Shown here: in pieces, positions 8,808 to 18,231 of the stretch
Position numbering within the stretch: position 1 is the first letter of the stretch
Layout of the letters: each line of letters starts with the position of its first letter
NCBI GenBank assembly: GCA_016932315.1
Contig: JAFGDD010000018.1
Location: 1 to 64,000, forward strand
From: Candidatus Woesearchaeota archaeon
GTDB lineage: Archaea; Nanobdellota; Nanobdellia; Woesearchaeales; SM23-78
Direction of reading: 5' to 3'
DNA length: 64,000 nt
Notes under the pieces: model-generated
Told to the model about the DNA's origin: nothing
Databases searched by the model: none
What the model saw: only the letters and a program-made list of their open reading frames with translations
Program-made: the position numbers and the translations under genes

Positions 8808-9467
8808 ATGAGCGTCATCACTGATTTTTTCAGCTTTGTAATGCAAATTGATAAGCACTTGCTCTGGCTTATCAACCAGTTCGGTGCTTTTTCTTATGCA
8901 ATAATATTCTTCATAATATTCCTTGAGACAGGGCTTGTGTTCACGCCGTTCCTTCCAGGCGACTCCTTGCTCTTTGCCTCTGGCGCTTTGGCTGCTGTCG
9001 GAGCCTTTAATGTGTTCCTGCTCTTAATCCTGCTCTCATTTGCAGCAGTGCTTGGCGATAGCGTGAATTACGCAATAGGACATTTTATTGGCAAGAAAAT
9101 ATTAGAAAGGCATTCGGGCTTGATAAAAAAAGAGTATGTTGACCGCACCAAGAAGTTCTATGACAAGTACGGCGGAAAAACCATTATAATAGCGAGATTC
9201 ATTCCCATCATCAGAACTTTTGCTCCTTTTCTTGCCGGCATTGGCACAATGCAGTACTGGAAATTCCTTGCTTACAACGTCATAGGAGGGATTCTCTGGG
9301 TTGCATTCTTCCTCTTTGCAGGCTATTTCTTCGGAACTATCCCTTTTGTCAAGGAGCACTTCACGCTCGCTATTATAATAATAATTGTTGTATCATTAAT
9401 ACCTGCCATGATAGAATTTGTTAAGTATCTTAGGGAGAAAAAAAAACTTAAGCCAAGGAAATCTTAG
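8808..9467 (+). CDS. DedA-family membrane protein
   Basis: A 219-aa membrane protein with the DedA signature: an acidic residue and prolines before the re-entrant loop (ETGLVFTPFLPGDSLL), and the second motif RFIPIIRTFAPFLAGIGTM. Members act in phospholipid or undecaprenyl-phosphate recycling and proton-dependent transport in bacteria; the archaeal role is inferred only. Its 3' end overlaps the convergent CCA gene by 20 nt. Confidence 0.88.
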   Translation: MSVITDFFSFVMQIDKHLLWLINQFGAFSYAIIFFIIFLETGLVFTPFLPGDSLLFASGALAAVGAFNVFLLLILLSFAAVLGDSVNYAIGHFIGKKILERHSGLIKKEYVDRTKKFYDKYGGKTIIIARFIPIIRTFAPFLAGIGTMQYWKFLAYNVIGGILWVAFFLFAGYFFGTIPFVKEHFTLAIIIIIVVSLIPAMIEFVKYLREKKKLKPRKS

Positions 9468-10698
9468 CCACTCTTTCCCTGATATATGCTTCTTTAACCA
9501 AGTCTTTCACTAGCTGCTCTGGCTTATTATATTTGCGTTTCTCCTCAGCAAACAACCTATTTCCTTTCACAATAACCTTCTTGTGCTTTGCTTTGAACCT
9601 CGTAGCATCTTTTTTTTGCTTTATAGGTGGTCCGTACATCAATATTTTATCAGAAAGCTTTTCTTTCTTTAATATGAAATACATTAGGCTATTATAAGGC
9701 TCAAACTCCCAATTAGACTCAAGAATATTGAAATCATTCATTTTAAGGTGCTTTTCAATGTGCTCGAAGCACTTCATCACCTTGGTGCCAACCACGTCCT
9801 CATTTCCCTTGAGAGGCTTGGCTTTCAGCACTATCAGCCATTCATTCTTAGCCTTCGCCTTAATTGCTTTGATGTCAATCTTTTTTATCACAAAAAAATC
9901 CTCATTAGGCTTCTCAAGGAACATCCTTGCCTTCTGCTTGAAAACCTCAAACTTGTCCTTGCCAACAGCAGCTGCGGCATTCCTGTCAGGCTGAACAGGA
10001 TCAACAATGATTAATGGCGACTGGGTTTTTGACTTGTTAAGCTGCTTGATAGGGTCCTTTAAGTGGTGCTCAATATCAATAATCACCCTGCTGCCCCACA
10101 CAGCTGCCTGCATCAAGAGCTGCTCAAAACTACCATAATATATAATAAGCATGTCAAGCACATGGCCTGAAAATCCTCTGATATAGCTCTCTGCGCCGTA
10201 AATATTTGCTGATTTGCAAAACTGCTTAACTAATCTTACCTGGTCAGTAAGCCCCGGCTTTTGCTCAAACTTATTCCTTGCATAGCCTACGTGGAGCGGG
10301 CTCATGTCAGTAACATTAACAGCCTGCTTGTAATCCTCAATCATGAGCACAGGAATTATCTCGAACAATAATTTTTTTCTCCTAAGCTGGTAATAATCCC
10401 TGCTGCCATGCACCAGAGTTGGCTTGAGAGGCTCAAGAGCCTTGCCTAGAAGTTGCGAAATACCTTTTTCTTTATCTTGCTCTTTTACCTTGAAAGAGTA
10501 ATCAAACCTGACGAACAAGTCAATGTCAAAGTCGTTTTTTAGAATGGTGCCCTTGGCATAGCTGCCGCCAGCCATGCAGACAGCATTGATGTTTCTCTTC
10601 TTCAGAATGGCATTGATTTCTGCTATGGTTTCATCTGCCTCGATGAAAGACTCCTGCTCTGGCTTTATTCTTGATATGACCTTTTCAAAAAGCTCCAT
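9448..10698 (-). CDS. cca: CCA-adding tRNA nucleotidyltransferase (archaeal class I)
   Basis: Adds or repairs the 3' CCA of tRNAs. At 416 aa it fits archaeal class I enzymes. The Pol-beta signature GGSYAKGT (residues 44–51) is followed by catalytic D58-x-D60, and a long C-terminal body/tail follows. The one tRNA gene in this window does not encode CCA, which fits the need for this enzyme. Confidence 0.92.
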   Translation of the reverse strand: MELFEKVISRIKPEQESFIEADETIAEINAILKKRNINAVCMAGGSYAKGTILKNDFDIDLFVRFDYSFKVKEQDKEKGISQLLGKALEPLKPTLVHGSRDYYQLRRKKLLFEIIPVLMIEDYKQAVNVTDMSPLHVGYARNKFEQKPGLTDQVRLVKQFCKSANIYGAESYIRGFSGHVLDMLIIYYGSFEQLLMQAAVWGSRVIIDIEHHLKDPIKQLNKSKTQSPLIIVDPVQPDRNAAAAVGKDKFEVFKQKARMFLEKPNEDFFVIKKIDIKAIKAKAKNEWLIVLKAKPLKGNEDVVGTKVMKCFEHIEKHLKMNDFNILESNWEFEPYNSLMYFILKKEKLSDKILMYGPPIKQKKDATRFKAKHKKVIVKGNRLFAEEKRKYNKPEQLVKDLVKEAYIRERVAKISLA

Positions 10699-10773
10699 AA
10701 TCAGCTAATAATCCAAGGCTAATTATAAAATTTTTGAATTCGTTAAGAACGTGCACAGAATCAACAGAGATAC

Positions 10774-11511
10774 TCACTTTATCTTGGGAAACTCTCTCTT
10801 CTTAATGCGTCCGTAGCCGCCAAACTTGTATTTTATCTCTTTGTTGTCTAGAGTTATTCGTTCTACTTTTAAGTCACTTACAGTGGTCTTTATAATTTTT
10901 GATACATACCCCCACCGCCCCTCTTTCTCCATCCTCCGGATTGAGACATAAATGCTTTTTTTCTTAAGTATGCCAAAGGCATTGTACTTCTTGGTTTTAT
11001 GGGTCAAGTCAATATCCTCTCCTACAAGCAGGTTTTCATTAAAGCCATTGATCTCATTAAACACTTTTTTTCTGATGAAGATGCACCAACCTATCCCCCT
11101 TGGCTGGGTTCTAACAAGCATATAATTACCCAGATTAGCTATGGCAAAGCCTAAATTGTCAATTATGCTCCTAGATAAAGGTTTGGCTTTTACTCCTGCG
11201 CACACTAATTTTTTCTTCTTGAAATCAGCAAGATTTTCTTTAAGAAATCCTGATGGAAGAATTACATCAGCGTCAAGAAACAGCAGAATATCACCCTTGG
11301 CATGCCTAGCGCCGTTATTCCTCCCCCTTGCAGGCCTGCCTCCCTTGATGATTTTGCAGCCGTATTTTTTTGCAATACTCCTTGTAGCATCCTTGGAATT
11401 GGCGTCTGCCACGATAACTTCATAATCATGAAAATCCTGTTTTTTGATTGAATCCAGGAGAAGAGGAAGATATCTCTCTTCGTTATAAGTTGGTATGATT
11501 ATAGAGAGCAT
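10774..11511 (-). CDS. family 2 glycosyltransferase
   Basis: A GT-A enzyme of 245 aa starting MLSIIIPTYNEERYL. The nucleotide-binding D (VIVADANSKD) and the metal-binding DxD (FLDAD) are present, and the acceptor motif VGEDIDLTHK lies downstream. A GTG at 11523 is in frame, but it is part of the GGTGAAG Shine-Dalgarno; the ATG at 11511 is the better start. It follows the GT28-like gene immediately, suggesting one glycan or glycolipid pathway. Confidence 0.85.
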   Translation of the reverse strand: MLSIIIPTYNEERYLPLLLDSIKKQDFHDYEVIVADANSKDATRSIAKKYGCKIIKGGRPARGRNNGARHAKGDILLFLDADVILPSGFLKENLADFKKKKLVCAGVKAKPLSRSIIDNLGFAIANLGNYMLVRTQPRGIGWCIFIRKKVFNEINGFNENLLVGEDIDLTHKTKKYNAFGILKKKSIYVSIRRMEKEGRWGYVSKIIKTTVSDLKVERITLDNKEIKYKFGGYGRIKKREFPKIK

Positions 11512-11523
11512 TTTATTCTTCAC

Positions 11524-12660
11524 CTACTCTTTTCTGCACCCGGGCTTCTTTTGCATAGCTTTTGCCAATTCAGAGTTTATTATGTGCATAACAGTCCTGA
11601 TACCGTTGGTTATCCTTATTTTTCTTAATTTATGTTCATACTTATTAATATTGCTCAGGAAATGATTGATGTCCTCCTTCTTAACTTTTGTTATTTCCTC
11701 GTAATCCCCAATCCCTGCTTCCTTCACAGAATAGCCGTTAAGGGTTTGCTCAAATGTTCCTCCTTCAGGCATCAGGAATATTGGCTTGCCAAGATAAATG
11801 GCTTCTGCCATTAAAAGCTCGCCTGCACTAGCAACCACAGCCTTGCACCTAGCCAAGTCCTCTGCGAATTTTTGTGCAGAATGCTTCTTGTAAACTATGT
11901 TCTTGCTTTTTTTCTTCTTCTCAGGGTCATGGACGTACATGATAAATTTATGCTCTTTTATGCTCCTGAGCTTTGGGATTATTACTTTCTCAAGCACCGG
12001 TTTCACATAAACCAGCACAAAATCTTTTTTTACAACTTTTTTTCTGAGCTCTTCAACCTCCCTTCTTATCAATGGTCCGACCACAATAATTTCAGTTTTC
12101 CCTACTTTTTTCTTCCTTAGCTCTGGCTTGAACACAGAGGCTATTATGCATTTTCTTCCCAAAGGATGAAATGAGCGGACTACTTGGCTTGTAACGAGAT
12201 AGCTTGGTATGTGCTTGATTTTCATCTTCTTTGCAATCTTCTTGCCAAATATTATCTTGTGCTGGTTGTCAAAAGTTATGAAGCTCAATTTCTTGCTCTT
12301 AGCAGCCCTGGGGAGGAATGGCTCAAAATCAGTGATTGCAAAATCAAAACCATACTCATCAATAAGTTTTTTAAGCTTCTTAACAATGACATCTCCGGCT
12401 AAAATGGTTTCAAAATTACTGGCTGCAGTTTTTGCATAATCCACTTCTCCTTTCTTGTTATACGCAAACCTCAGGCCAGGAAGCCTGCGCAGAGAAACAT
12501 TCTTCATGCCCTGCATCGCATTTTCCAAGGGCTCATATGTGTCTCCTCCTGTTAGAACCATTATCTTGTGGCCTTGCTTAGCCAGGCGTCTTATTATTTC
12601 ATAGCCTCGGGAAGCATGCCCCCTTCCGTCCTGCGCCATTGAATAGAGTATTTTTGCCAC
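11524..12660 (-). CDS. GT28/GT1-like glycosyltransferase
   Basis: A 378-aa GT-B enzyme beginning VAKILYSMAQDGRGHASRG, the glycine/His N-terminal loop of UDP-sugar transferases. The C-terminal donor site includes VVASAGELLMAEAIYLGKP and a MPEGGTFEQTLNG segment. The frame is open back to 12786, but that stretch lies in repeat element B; the GTG at 12660 directly before the conserved N-terminus is chosen. It is operonic with the GT2 gene and divergent from another glycosyltransferase at 12932. Confidence 0.82.
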   Translation of the reverse strand: MAKILYSMAQDGRGHASRGYEIIRRLAKQGHKIMVLTGGDTYEPLENAMQGMKNVSLRRLPGLRFAYNKKGEVDYAKTAASNFETILAGDVIVKKLKKLIDEYGFDFAITDFEPFLPRAAKSKKLSFITFDNQHKIIFGKKIAKKMKIKHIPSYLVTSQVVRSFHPLGRKCIIASVFKPELRKKKVGKTEIIVVGPLIRREVEELRKKVVKKDFVLVYVKPVLEKVIIPKLRSIKEHKFIMYVHDPEKKKKSKNIVYKKHSAQKFAEDLARCKAVVASAGELLMAEAIYLGKPIFLMPEGGTFEQTLNGYSVKEAGIGDYEEITKVKKEDINHFLSNINKYEHKLRKIRITNGIRTVMHIINSELAKAMQKKPGCRKE

Positions 12661-12727
12661 GAATATCACGCAACAGATGAATCTAAGAAATAAGGGTTTT
12701 TTTAAAAGCTTTTTCATTGTTGTTTTG

Positions 12728-12840
12728 AAAAAGTCGCCGCAACCAGCGACAAGTGCAACGTCCGAACGAATGTGAAGGACTTGCACAGCGGTTGCTTAGC
12801 CGGGGGGCGCCCCCTACGGGGTGGCTAAGGCGACTTTTTT
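12728..12840. repeat. fold-back element B (compact, cloverleaf-like)
   Basis: The outer stem is AAAAAGTCGCC (12728–12738) with GGCGACTTTTT (12829–12839). Inside are GCAACC (12739–12744) with GGTTGC (12790–12795), which encloses a GTGCAA…GTCC/GGAC…TTGCAC arm (12753–12786). TTAGCC (12796–12801) pairs with GGCTAA (12823–12828) and encloses the GC core shared with element A. All stems are perfect or nearly so. It lies between divergent glycosyltransferase genes. Confidence 0.8.
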
Positions 12841-12931
12841 CTACAGATTAAGAATATTTTAATCAAAAGTTTTTTATACTCCTAAGCAATTATTATTTTA
12901 ATTATTTTAGATTAAAAAAAGAGGGTGTTTT

Positions 12932-14233
12932 TTGGCTAAGAACAGGAAGGCTTGGGTTGTTACTGTAGACATGGGGTACGGCCATCAAAGGGCTTCTTAC
13001 CCGCTGAAGGATATTGCTTATGAGAGGATTATAACTGCTAACAGCGACACTCTCGTAAGTGAGAAGGAGAAAAAATTGTGGAAGAAGCAGCAATCATTCT
13101 ACGAGAGTATCAGCAGGTTCACATCATTCCCATTAGTAGGAGGATTCTTTTTCAGGCTTTATGACAAGTTCCAGGCAATAGCTGATTTTTATCCTAGCAG
13201 GGATTTGTCAGGCCCCAACCTACCTGCTTTTTACATGCACTACCTTATCAAGAAGAAAAAGATGTGCCAGAGCTTGATGAACTATATCAAGAGAACCAAT
13301 ATGCCTGTTGTTACCACGCACTTCATGCCTGCACTGGCTGCAGAGTATCATGGAATAAAGAATGTTTTTTGTGTTGTGACTGATACTGATATCAACAGGG
13401 CTTGGCTGCCTTTGAATCCCAAACAAGCCAAGACCATTTACCTTGCTCCTTGCGAGCACACAGTGAAAAGGCTTAAGCAGTACAGGGTGCCTGATAACAA
13501 TATAATCCTAACTGGATTTCCATTGCCAAAAGAAAACCTCGGAGGCAAAAGTCTTTCTATTCTTAGAAGGGACTTAGCTAACAGACTGCCTAATCTTGAC
13601 CCTTATAAGAAGTATTTGTCAAATTACAAGGCAGTGGTCAAGGAAAAGCTTGGCAGTTATTACAAGGGTCGAAGCAACCATAAATTGACGCTTACTTTCA
13701 TGATAGGAGGAGCAGGTGCTCAAAAGGATATCGGCCTGAAAATGCTCGCCAGTCTCAAGAAAAGAATCATTGATAACGAGATGAGAATAAACCTGGTGGC
13801 AGGCACTCGACTTGAAATCGCAGAATATTATAGACACTACATACACCACTTAGGGATGGGCAACTGCATAGGCAAGAACATTAACATAGTATTTTCTTGG
13901 AACAAGCAGAATTATTTCAAAGCTTTCAATTATGTGCTTCACACCACAGATTTATTATGGACCAAGCCTAGTGAGCTAAGCTTTTATGCGGCGCTAGGAA
14001 TACCTATGATCATTGCTCCGCCAATAGGCGCGCATGAGCATTACAACAAGAAATGGCTTATGGATATGGGCTCTGGCTTTCCTCAGGAAAATCCAGAGTA
14101 CACTGATGAATGGCTTTATGACTGGATTGAGAGCGGAAGGCTTGCAGAAGCTGCATTCGAAGGCTTCCTAGAAGCGCCCAATCTCGGAACTTATAATATT
14201 GAGAAGGTTGTTTTTAGCAGGAAAAATTTATAA
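12932..14233 (+). CDS. MGDG-synthase-like (GT28) glycosyltransferase
   Basis: 433 aa. The N-terminal loop DMGYGHQRASYPLKD resembles diacylglycerol/processive GT28 enzymes, and the C-terminal half has the donor-site pattern TDLLWTKPSELSFYAALGIPMI. A role in glycolipid synthesis is plausible but inferred. Start is TTG at 12932 behind GAGGGTG. It is divergent from the other two glycosyltransferase genes. Confidence 0.65.
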   Translation: MAKNRKAWVVTVDMGYGHQRASYPLKDIAYERIITANSDTLVSEKEKKLWKKQQSFYESISRFTSFPLVGGFFFRLYDKFQAIADFYPSRDLSGPNLPAFYMHYLIKKKKMCQSLMNYIKRTNMPVVTTHFMPALAAEYHGIKNVFCVVTDTDINRAWLPLNPKQAKTIYLAPCEHTVKRLKQYRVPDNNIILTGFPLPKENLGGKSLSILRRDLANRLPNLDPYKKYLSNYKAVVKEKLGSYYKGRSNHKLTLTFMIGGAGAQKDIGLKMLASLKKRIIDNEMRINLVAGTRLEIAEYYRHYIHHLGMGNCIGKNINIVFSWNKQNYFKAFNYVLHTTDLLWTKPSELSFYAALGIPMIIAPPIGAHEHYNKKWLMDMGSGFPQENPEYTDEWLYDWIESGRLAEAAFEGFLEAPNLGTYNIEKVVFSRKNL

Positions 14234-14287
14234 ATTTAGAACGTAATGGTTTTAGAATATAACTTATAGAGAAAAGAGGTTAGTGAA

Positions 14288-15574
14288 ATGGATTCCTTGC
14301 TGATTCTTACAAATATTGCAGTTGTGTTATTGCTGGGCTTGTTATGCTCTTTCCTTGCAAAGAAACTGAAGATATCAGACGTCCTTGTCCTTTTGCTGCT
14401 CGGAATATTAATTGGTAGATTAGCCTACAATGGCCAGCCATTATTTGTTTTTGATAATATTTTCATCACAGCCGTCGGCGTGCTTGCCCTGGTTATGGTT
14501 GTGTTTGACAGCGCTTCAAGGTTCAGGTTGGACGAGAAGAACAGCTTTAGCCGCCCAGCTTTCAAGATGATTGGCTGGTTCTTCCTGTTTACAATATTAA
14601 TCATTCCTTCGTTCACCAACATCCTATTTTTTAAGAGCATCAGCTTGAATAATGTGTTGCTATCATTGATTCTCACCCTTATTATTGTGGGCACTGATTT
14701 GGATGCAGTCATTGTTATGCTCTCAGATTATGGGAGCGCAAGGGCAAAGAAAGTGCTTGGCTTGCTGCACACAGAAGCCACCCTTAATACCTTCCTTGTT
14801 GTGGTGCTGCCTTTCATTGTTTTAGATATTATCAATAACCTTTCGATTGGCCAGACAGGAGCAGCAATAAGTTTTTGGAGTCAGCTTTGGATGCTTGTAT
14901 TACAGTTAATAGTTGGTATTGGTGCGGGCGTTGTCATTGGGCTGGTTATTCTCAGGACTATGCAAAGATTTTATCATCATCACGTCTCGCCTATTATACT
15001 CGTAGCAGCTGCTTTGCTGGCTTATGTTGTGGCTGAGCATCTCGGAGGCAATGGCGCATTCGCAGTTGCAAGCCTGGGCTTCTTGTTTGGAAGCTTTTAT
15101 GTTAAGGAGAAGCCTAAGCTTCAGGAGTTTAGCAGCATGCTTTCAAATATGCTTGAAATACTTATCTTTATCATTTTAGGAATACTTATCAGGCTTCCAT
15201 TAACCTTTGATTTCATAACCAAGTCATTGCTCATCTTCATTCTCATAGTTATTTGTAGGCTGGCTGCTGTTTTTGTCAGCACGAGAAAATCAGATTATTC
15301 ATTAAAAGAGAAGTTCTTCATCAGCCTAAGCCTTCCGAAAGGCATTGCAGTTGTAGTCGTGGTTTTCTTCTTTGCGCTTTACAATGAGCAGAGCTTTGCA
15401 ACAATACTGAACCTGGTGTTGGCAGTTACGATTTATTCATTATTGCTATCATTGGTTCTTGACAAGCTTTCAAGGATATTCTTAGGAAATAATGCTGGTA
15501 ATAGCCACGGTAAAAATATAATAAGAAACCGTGAGATAAAAAGAAAGAAAAAACGATTAGCAGATTTATCCTAA
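14288..15574 (+). CDS. cation:proton antiporter (CPA family)
   Basis: A 428-aa membrane protein with about 12 helices. The TM5-like segment VGTDLDAVIVMLSDYG holds the two acidic residues typical of Na+(K+)/H+ exchangers, and a Lys/Arg-rich cytoplasmic tail ends the protein. There is no TrkA-N domain. Shine-Dalgarno AGAGGTTAGTGA is 3 nt before the ATG. The end overlaps the convergent PAC2 gene by 9 nt. Confidence 0.88.
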   Translation: MDSLLILTNIAVVLLLGLLCSFLAKKLKISDVLVLLLLGILIGRLAYNGQPLFVFDNIFITAVGVLALVMVVFDSASRFRLDEKNSFSRPAFKMIGWFFLFTILIIPSFTNILFFKSISLNNVLLSLILTLIIVGTDLDAVIVMLSDYGSARAKKVLGLLHTEATLNTFLVVVLPFIVLDIINNLSIGQTGAAISFWSQLWMLVLQLIVGIGAGVVIGLVILRTMQRFYHHHVSPIILVAAALLAYVVAEHLGGNGAFAVASLGFLFGSFYVKEKPKLQEFSSMLSNMLEILIFIILGILIRLPLTFDFITKSLLIFILIVICRLAAVFVSTRKSDYSLKEKFFISLSLPKGIAVVVVVFFFALYNEQSFATILNLVLAVTIYSLLLSLVLDKLSRIFLGNNAGNSHGKNIIRNREIKRKKKRLADLS

Positions 15575-16255
15575 GTAGCTCATGGCTTTCTTGTCAGCTT
15601 CCTTGACTGTCTTGCTGCTCTGCTGGATTATGGTTTTGAGCTTGTCCTCGAATGCTTCTGCCTGCTTTAGCAACGGGTTATAGTCGACTTTTAATCCCAG
15701 GTATTTATCGAGCACTTCAATTATTTTAGCAGCAGCCTTGCTGTCAGGCAATTGGCTGTGGGCAGCTCCAAAGATGCAGTTGATTTTCTTGTAGCGCTGC
15801 ATGAGAGCACCACTTACCCCCATGATTATGCTTTCCTTGACAGGCAACGCGCCAGTTGCTTCAAGCTTCTTGTCACCATAATAATAAACCTTGACTTCGC
15901 CAGTTGGGTCATCAGTGGCTACTCCTTCAATGCCCAGTATCTCCTTGGCCTGCATCTTCTGAGCCATCTTGATTATCTCATCGGCAAGCTCCCATTCATA
16001 GCCTTTGACATTCAGTATGGTGTGCAGTATTACTATATTCTTGCTCGGCACATGCCAGACTGCCATGGGATTGACTAATTTGCCTTTGTGAATCGCTGAT
16101 ATTGGTCCTAGCTCAGTGTACTGGAATTCCCCGATTAATTCAGCCTTAAGGTGTTCGAGAAGGAACTCTGTTGTTATGGTTCCAACGAGCCCAAAGCTCG
16201 GGAAGCCTTCAATGATGATAGGATTCTTTGGTATTTTTTTCAGAATAATCTTCAA
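15566..16255 (-). CDS. PAC2-family proteasome-assembly-chaperone-like protein
   Basis: 229 aa with the family N-terminus (IIIEGFPSFGLVGTITTEFLLEHL) and the central pattern GVATDDPTGEVKVYY. PAC2-type proteins act in 20S proteasome assembly in eukaryotes; archaeal members (PbaA/PbaB-like) are related. Start codon TTG at 16255 is supported by GAGGTGA 8 nt upstream. Confidence 0.85.
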   Translation of the reverse strand: MKIILKKIPKNPIIIEGFPSFGLVGTITTEFLLEHLKAELIGEFQYTELGPISAIHKGKLVNPMAVWHVPSKNIVILHTILNVKGYEWELADEIIKMAQKMQAKEILGIEGVATDDPTGEVKVYYYGDKKLEATGALPVKESIIMGVSGALMQRYKKINCIFGAAHSQLPDSKAAAKIIEVLDKYLGLKVDYNPLLKQAEAFEDKLKTIIQQSSKTVKEADKKAMSYLG

Positions 16256-16387
16256 GCCATTTCACCTCTTTAATTAAATTATGAATATCTAAATTGTTTT
16301 ATTATTAATTGTTTTTATAAAGCTTGCGGAAAAATAAGATTTAAATACCAGCAGTTTATTCTTTTTTTATATTAGTGGGGTGATTAA

Positions 16388-16771
16388 ATGGGATTTCTTA
16401 AGGAGTTCAAGGAATTTGCTGTTAAGGGCAACATGGTGGACATGGCTATAGGTATCATCATAGGCGGCGCCTTTGGCAAGGTAATCAGTTCTCTTGTGAC
16501 TGATGTGATTATGCCGCCTGTTGGGTTGTTGATTGGAGGAATTGATTTTTCAAAGATAATGATTCCATTGAATAGCACTATCAACATTAATATAGGGGTT
16601 TTCATTAATACAGTGATCGACTTCGTAATTATTGCTTTGGCTATCTTCATCATGATTAAGCAGATGAACAGGCTGAAGAAGAAGGAAGAAGCCAAGCCTG
16701 CGGCGCCTGCTAAGCCTAGCGAGGAGGTATTGTTGCTGAGGGATATTAGGAATTCTCTTAAGAAGAAATAA
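16388..16771 (+). CDS. mscL: large-conductance mechanosensitive channel MscL
   Basis: 127 aa, normal family length. The TM1 signature [28 protein letters not shown], a periplasmic loop, TM2 and a charged C-terminal bundle (residues 105–127) are all present. It protects the cell from osmotic downshock. A strong GGGGTGATT Shine-Dalgarno precedes the ATG. Single-gene unit. Confidence 0.95.
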   Translation: MGFLKEFKEFAVKGNMVDMAIGIIIGGAFGKVISSLVTDVIMPPVGLLIGGIDFSKIMIPLNSTININIGVFINTVIDFVIIALAIFIMIKQMNRLKKKEEAKPAAPAKPSEEVLLLRDIRNSLKKK

Positions 16772-16873
16772 ATTTTTTAAATAAATTTTTTTTTATTGCT
16801 TACCTGTTGTTTTTTATAGTATTTTTTTCTATTTAATTTTAAGAAAATGTTGGGGTTCTGCTTTTTTATGCAG

Positions 16874-17053
16874 TCAGTTAATGTGCTCTAGGAAGAACCA
16901 GCCAAAGAACCCTATTGCTCCAAGGGCCATTATTGTGCCGAAGACCGTGCTGAAATTGCCTATGGCTTGGTATATGAAGAATACAACTATCAATGCTAAT
17001 ATAGCCATGCCTGTCCACATCAACATCGACTGCAAATTAATTTGTTTCTTCAT
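16874..17053 (-). CDS. small two-helix membrane protein
   Basis: 59 aa with two hydrophobic segments (about residues 10–32 and 34–55) and no recognised domain. The in-frame start at 17095 overlaps the promoter; ATG 17053 lies 25 nt after a TATA-like ACATTTAAATC. It shares a short intergenic region with the divergent PIN-domain gene. Confidence 0.55.
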   Translation of the reverse strand: MKKQINLQSMLMWTGMAILALIVVFFIYQAIGNFSTVFGTIMALGAIGFFGWFFLEHIN

Positions 17054-17125
17054 GGTAGTAACGGAAATAGGTTTTGATTTAAATGTTTTTCGCAAAAAAC
17101 CCCCTAAAAGAAAGTATTTTCCAAA

Positions 17126-17137
17126 CCTTTTTAAAAA
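17126..17137 (+). promoter_or_regulatory. TATA-like box of the PIN–rpo7 operon
   Basis: CCTTTTTAAAAAC about 25 nt before ATG 17158. It lies inside the longer open frame that begins at 17083, so it argues against that earlier start. Confidence 0.5.
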
Positions 17138-17157
17138 CAGCAGTGCAACTCAAGTCT

Positions 17158-17550
17158 ATGAAAAAGAAAGTCATCCTGGACACCAACTTCCTGCTCGTAC
17201 CAGGACAGTTTATGGTGGACATCTTCACAGAGCTTGAAAGGATAATGAGCGAGCCATTTGAGATGTGCGTGATAGATAAGAGCATTGCTGAGCTTAACCA
17301 ATTAGTCGCTGCAGGCAAGGAAAAGGACAAATTTGCTGCAAAGCTTGCTCTCGTGCTGATAAGACAGAAAAACTTAAAAACCCTGCATAGTTTCGTGAGT
17401 AAAAACAGCGTTGACGATATTATCGTATCAAAGGCAGATGCGAGTACATACGTTGCAACCCAGGACAAAGCCTTAAGGGACAGGGTCAGTGAGAAAGGCG
17501 CCAAGACGATAGGCTTGCGCCAGAAAAAATATTTGATGATAATAAAATAA
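17158..17550 (+). CDS. PIN-domain protein (Fcf1/Utp24-like)
   Basis: 130 aa starting MKKKVILDTNFLLVPGQF, the first acidic motif of PIN nucleases; further acidic residues lie in IDKSIAEL, NSVDDIIVSKA and TQDKALRD. Archaeal PIN proteins placed before rpo7/spt4 resemble the Fcf1 rRNA-processing nuclease. The gene heads the rpo7–spt4–S24e–S27ae operon, consistent with ribosome biogenesis. Confidence 0.85.
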   Translation: MKKKVILDTNFLLVPGQFMVDIFTELERIMSEPFEMCVIDKSIAELNQLVAAGKEKDKFAAKLALVLIRQKNLKTLHSFVSKNSVDDIIVSKADASTYVATQDKALRDRVSEKGAKTIGLRQKKYLMIIK

Positions 17551-17592
17551 TTCATGAATAAGAAATAACAAATAAAATCTGGTGATGAGATA

Positions 17593-18198
17593 ATGTTTTA
17601 CAAAGTAAAGATAAAGGACCACATCAGGGTGTCGCCTGACAAGTTCGGCATGGAATTAAAACAAGCAGTAATCACAGAGATAAAGAGCAAGTATTCAGGA
17701 TTCATATCAAAAGAAACAGGCATGGTAATTGATGTGTCTGGCGTTGAGAGTATAGGAGAAGGAGTAATCATACCAGGCGACGGGGCATCATACTATGAGA
17801 CCACTTTCAACCTGCTCACATTTGAACCAGAAATGCAGGAAGTAGTCAAAGGCAAGATAAAAGACATCGCAGACTTCGGAGTGTTTTTCTCAATGGGGCC
17901 AATAGACGGCATGATACACATAAGCCAGACCATGAATGACTTTGTCAGCTTCAGCAAGGACAAAGTATTACTGGGCAAGGACTCAAAGAGAAGCATCAAG
18001 GTAGGAGATAAGTGCAGAGCAAGAATAATAGCAATCTCATACAAGGACGTAGCCAACCCTAAGCTCGGACTGACCATGAGGCAGGCAGGCCTTGGAAAAG
18101 ATGAATGGGTTGAACCCGACTTAAAAGAGGGAGCAGAAGGAAGGCCTAGAAGGGCAAAGCCAGAAGAAGGAAGAAAAGACAAGAGAAACAAGGAATAA
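17593..18198 (+). CDS. rpo7: RNA polymerase subunit Rpo7 (RpoE')
   Basis: 201 aa. The N-terminal RNP-like domain begins MFYKVKIKDHIRVSPDKFG; an S1 RNA-binding domain follows (VKGKIKDIADFGVFFSMGPIDGMIHISQ). Forms the stalk of archaeal RNA polymerase with Rpo4. The Lys/Arg/Glu tail of about 30 residues is somewhat long. GGTGATGAG lies 6 nt before the ATG. Confidence 0.95.
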   Translation: MFYKVKIKDHIRVSPDKFGMELKQAVITEIKSKYSGFISKETGMVIDVSGVESIGEGVIIPGDGASYYETTFNLLTFEPEMQEVVKGKIKDIADFGVFFSMGPIDGMIHISQTMNDFVSFSKDKVLLGKDSKRSIKVGDKCRARIIAISYKDVANPKLGLTMRQAGLGKDEWVEPDLKEGAEGRPRRAKPEEGRKDKRNKE

Positions 18199-18231
18199 AT
18201 AAAATAAATAAAAAATAATGAGTTGATAATC

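Noticed and set aside
12661-12786. N-terminal extension of the GT28-like gene
   Set aside because: It runs through repeat element B, and the conserved N-terminus begins at GTG 12660.
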